From Deltaproteobacteria bacterium (lineage in GTDB: Bacteria > Myxococcota_A > Polyangia > DRWM01 > JAAZOP01), in contig JACRCX010000124.1 in the NCBI GenBank assembly GCA_016218815.1, positions 1 through 64,000 on the forward strand: 64,000 bases of DNA, in the 5' to 3' direction. Under the pieces are notes generated by a model. That model did no database searches and was not told where the DNA came from. It saw nothing but the letters and a program-made list of their open reading frames with translations. The position numbers and the translations under genes were made by a program. Within the stretch, counting starts at the first letter, position 1. Each line of letters starts with the position of its first letter. Positions 61,639 to 64,000 of the stretch are shown one piece after another.

Positions 61639-62556
61639 TCAACCGCCGCACATCGGCGAGTAGACCTCCGTGCACAAGCCGCCCCGGCATGCCGCGAGCA
61701 CGCCGTCGCCCATGCAGGAGTTGTACGCGCAGACGGCGCCGCCCTCGTACTCGCACGGGTCCAGCGACGTCCGCGGATCGCTCGCCGCCACCGCCTGGCA
61801 ACTGCAGCTCGAGTAGATCAGCCGGCAGTCCGCATCGACCGCGCACTCCGTCGCCACGCAGCCGCGCAACGGGTCGCAGGGCAGGGCGCAGTCGATCAAC
61901 GCGCAGATGTCCTGGATGCAGCGGCCCAGGCCGGCTTCGCAAACCGCCAGCTCCCCGGCGCAACCCACGTCGCACGTGCAGTAGCCCTCGCCCACCGTCT
62001 CGCACGGCGCCGGCGCGCACTCGCACGGCTGACACCCGTTCCGCGGCGGCACGAAGCCGAACTCGCAGTCGAGGAGGCAGGTCGTGCCCGAGTTGTCGCA
62101 CGGGCCGCACGTCCCGCCCTCGCACCACGCGAGGCCCCAGCCGCCCTCGCAGTCCTCGTCCACGCCGCACGCGCAGCCGAACGGCGCTCCCATGCAGGCG
62201 TCGGTGTAGTAGCACCCGAACGCGCCGCCCGAACATTCGCAGACGTACGACGGGTGCGTCACCCCGCAGCACGTCTCGCTCCCGTACTCGCATCGCCCCC
62301 CCTCGACCTCGCACGCGCTCCCCGCCTCCGGCATCCCCGCCGGACACCCCGCGGGGACATCCGCGACATCGGCGTCCCCGACACCGTCTCCGGCCACGTC
62401 CTCCCCCGTCGTCGCCTCGTCCGCTACCTCGCCGTCCGCCGCGCCGTCCGTCGTCGCCTCGTCGCCGCTCGCGTCGGCATCGCCCGTCAGCTCCACCCCG
62501 CCGTCGCAGCCGAGCGCCGCAATCAGCACGCCGAATCCGAACCACCTCGCGCCCAT
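61639..62556 (-). CDS. Cys-rich lipoprotein
   Basis: 305 aa. Signal MGARWFGFGVLIAALGC (Cys17) at ATG 62556 with gggaggcg upstream. Acidic/Thr-rich linker to ~65 (DADASGDEATTDGAADGEVA). The remaining ~240 residues hold more than 30 Cys in closely spaced modules: CEVEGGRCEYGSETCCGVTH, CECSGGAFGCYYTDAC, CGVDEDCEGGWG, CQPCECAPAPC, CTCDVGC, CAVDADCRLIYSSCSC. No MopE motif. The Cys spacing resembles small disulfide-rich inhibitor or EGF-like modules, but I cannot assign a family. In-frame sequence upstream of 62556 is open but lacks a signal peptide and is not taken. Confidence 0.78.
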   Translation of the reverse strand: MGARWFGFGVLIAALGCDGGVELTGDADASGDEATTDGAADGEVADEATTGEDVAGDGVGDADVADVPAGCPAGMPEAGSACEVEGGRCEYGSETCCGVTHPSYVCECSGGAFGCYYTDACMGAPFGCACGVDEDCEGGWGLAWCEGGTCGPCDNSGTTCLLDCEFGFVPPRNGCQPCECAPAPCETVGEGYCTCDVGCAGELAVCEAGLGRCIQDICALIDCALPCDPLRGCVATECAVDADCRLIYSSCSCQAVAASDPRTSLDPCEYEGGAVCAYNSCMGDGVLAACRGGLCTEVYSPMCGG

Positions 62557-62595
62557 CGAACGCCTCCCATCCCCCCCCGCTCCGCCACCCAAAAG

Positions 62596-62674
62596 CAATC
62601 GGCGTTCCATCCTGGCACCCCGGCGACCCCCACGCCAGGATTCCTCCCGCGCAGGACGGGAACGCAACCGATTG
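62596..62674. repeat. 79-bp nested inverted repeat
   Basis: Three paired arms: caatcgg (62596-62602) with ccgattg (62668-62674), gcgttcc (62602-62608) with ggaacgc (62659-62665), atcctggc (62609-62616) with gccaggat (62634-62641). All pairs are perfect and nested. It lies 40 bp upstream of the minus-strand lipoprotein start, so it is in its leader or promoter. Confidence 0.65.
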
Positions 62675-62885
62675 TCGAGGCTTGGACGAACGGTCGCCGG
62701 ACAGGAGCCCTCCAGGGGAACCCCCACGGCCCGGACGAATGTCCGCCGTCCCCGTCACGCAATGGCACGGGCCGCGGCGTCGCCGTCAACGGGACGAGGG
62801 CCCGCCGGGTCCCGACGAAGAACGAAGAACGCCCCGCCCCGTCCGGACCAAGGCCCCGAAGGGACTCGGCGCCTTCGGCGCCAGC

Positions 62886-62905
62886 ACCAACAACCAACAA
62901 CCTCC
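62886..62905 (+). repeat. Family E repeat, short copy
   Basis: accaacaaccaacaacct, same word as at 48091-48130. Confidence 0.6.
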
Positions 62906-62947
62906 CCTCCTTGCCCAGGACCCCCGAGGCGAACTACGGTACGCAGC

Positions 62948-64000
62948 GTGTCGTGGAAGCGGTCCGGGCGAAGGGTGCAAGGGATCGTCTGCGGGACGGC
63001 TCGCTCGCCCCTCGCCGCCCTCCTCGCCGCCACCCTCGCCGTCCTCGCCCTCGCCGCTCCCCGGCCCGCCGCCGCCGCGCGCTACCGGATCGACACCCGG
63101 ACCGGGGCGCTCGCCTACCCGGTCGTCGGTCGCGACGGCCTCGTCGTGCTCGACGAGCGCGTCATCCAATCGCGCGTCCTGCTCATGATCGATGACATCC
63201 TCGCCGACGATCCGGACGTGGACGATCCGGCGCTCCAACCCGATGTCGCCATGGGCCTCAACCTGCGCTGGTTCGCGAACCCAGGCGTGGCCTCCGCGGC
63301 CACCGATCCGTCCAACATGCTGTTCGTGCCCAACGCGCAGGACATGGGCCTCGAGGTGCTCTGGGCCTGGGTCGAGGCGACCGACCTCCTCGGCGGATGG
63401 CTCAACGCGCGACTCGGCCGCATCGTCCACGAAGGGCCCCTGGGTTGGCGGTCGGACGACGGCGCCCGCGTCCGCTTCGACCCCTTCCCCTGGCTCGGCC
63501 TCTCCGTTGTCGGCGGCTTCGAGAACGTCCGCGGCCTCCGTCTCTCCAACTCGCCCTTCGCCCCGGAAGGCGTCGACCGCTGGAGCCAGGAAGGGGAGGG
63601 CGCCGACCGCTACCGCCTCCACGCCCCGGTCGAGCATCGCCCGACCGTCGGCGCGATGCTCGACGGGACCGCCGGCCCCGTCCAGTGGGCGGCGGCGTAC
63701 CGCCGCACTTGGCGTTCGGTCGAGGGCGGCATCTCCGAGGAGCTGCTCGGCGCCGAGCTCTCCGCGGACCTCGAGTTCCTCTCCGCCTTCGGCTCGACCC
63801 GCGTCGACCTCGTCACCGGCCTCGTCGCCGACGCCTCGGCCGAGCTGTCCGCCAAGTTCGACCGGGGCCGGCACCGCCTCGAGGCGCGCTACGAGTACTT
63901 CCGACCGACCTTCGACGCGGAGTCGGTCTTCTGGGTCTTCGCCGCCGATCCGTTCCACGAAGTCACCCTGCGCTACCGCTTCCCGCTCGCCGGCGCTCTG
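62948..64000 (+). CDS. Outer-membrane beta-barrel protein, 3' end outside window
   Basis: 351 codons are open to the window edge with no stop. GTG 62948 begins MSWKRSGRRVQGIVCG, followed by a clear signal peptide (SPLAALLAATLAVLALAAP, cut near AAA-RYR). The mature part alternates polar and hydrophobic residues in strand-like segments: VAMGLNLRWFANPG, LGLEVLWAWVEATD-like MGLEVLWAWVEATD, NARLGRIVHEGPLGW, WLGLSVVGGFENVRG, VQWAAAYRRTWRS, RHRLEARYEYFRPTF, FHEVTLRYRFPLAG. The periodicity and the start of a barrel with aromatic girdle residues point to an outer-membrane protein; no family assigned. Codons are C-ending (CTC, GCC, GTC), like the neighbouring right-hand genes. The opposite strand also has a long open frame, which I regard as its shadow. 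Confidence 0.8.
   Translation, partial: MSWKRSGRRVQGIVCGTARSPLAALLAATLAVLALAAPRPAAAARYRIDTRTGALAYPVVGRDGLVVLDERVIQSRVLLMIDDILADDPDVDDPALQPDVAMGLNLRWFANPGVASAATDPSNMLFVPNAQDMGLEVLWAWVEATDLLGGWLNARLGRIVHEGPLGWRSDDGARVRFDPFPWLGLSVVGGFENVRGLRLSNSPFAPEGVDRWSQEGEGADRYRLHAPVEHRPTVGAMLDGTAGPVQWAAAYRRTWRSVEGGISEELLGAELSADLEFLSAFGSTRVDLVTGLVADASAELSAKFDRGRHRLEARYEYFRPTFDAESVFWVFAADPFHEVTLRYRFPLAGAL

Larger units (their letters stand above)
62557..62947. other. 391-bp intergenic region
   Basis: Between the divergent Cys-rich lipoprotein gene and the barrel gene. It contains a nested inverted repeat (62596-62674) and a short family E repeat (62886-62905). The frames open through it are not supported by start sites, signal peptides or codon pattern. 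Confidence 0.65.

Noticed and set aside
62786..63958. Minus-strand 390-codon frame opposite the barrel gene
   Set aside because: No signal or motif, crosses the intergenic repeat, and the plus frame encodes a signal peptide and barrel-like strands.

Overview
High-GC (roughly 70 %), densely coding DNA with GTG/ATG starts and purine-rich ribosome binding sites. The gene content is typical of Myxococcota (former Deltaproteobacteria), probably an uncultured lineage: many Cys-rich lipoproteins with MopE-type CDGxDxDCD repeats, a TSP3/OmpA porin, a double-FHA membrane protein, a LonB-type protease, a 2,513-residue TPR protein, and surface lipoproteins with long Asp-Ala linkers. I found no tRNA, rRNA, CRISPR array, transposase or phage gene.

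Layout. 1-5.2 kb: an export operon (membrane fusion protein, two ATPases, two ABC-2 permeases) like E. coli YbhGFSR but with YbhF split in two. 5.4-10.2 kb: a lipoprotein of unknown role, two unknown genes and an AAA/DUF4143 ATPase. 10.4-14 kb: two lipoproteins with Asp-Ala linkers and ZU5-like domains. 14.3-21.8 kb: the giant TPR gene on the minus strand. 22.2-30.2 kb: a lipoprotein, a lipoprotein with two papain-like domains (one NlpC/P60) and a sulfatase-fold lipoprotein. 30.4-33.3 kb: the glyoxylate bypass operon aceB-aceA. 33.5-43.4 kb: two large Cys-rich repeat lipoproteins, an amidase and an M49-like peptidase. 43.5-48 kb: a minus-strand run pmbA-tldD (TldD carries a Tat/lipoprotein signal), an alpha/beta hydrolase and dciA. 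48.2-64 kb: uvrB, a Gly/Pro-rich membrane protein, a DUF1232 protein, OmpA/TSP3, double FHA, Lon-like protease, a MopE-type lipoprotein, panB, two more lipoproteins, and an outer-membrane barrel gene running off the window end.

The most unusual structure lies between the genes. About a dozen unrelated families of short-word repeats (period about 8-10 bp, purine-rich in the sense direction of the gene they follow) sit at gene borders, mostly within 0-35 bp of a stop codon. At least twice the stop codon is inside the repeat, and one repeat lies in frame inside a coding region. There is also a 147-bp imperfect palindrome with 12-bp terminal inverted repeats, a perfect AT-rich palindrome, a 3'-end remnant of a paralog of the giant TPR gene, and a change of strand composition (plus strand G-rich on the left, C-rich on the right) that could mark a replication terminus.

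The window is dominated by cell-envelope functions: export, lipoproteins, peptidases and porins. A few housekeeping genes (aceBA, uvrB, dciA, panB) are interspersed. Many genes stand alone or in pairs rather than in long operons.
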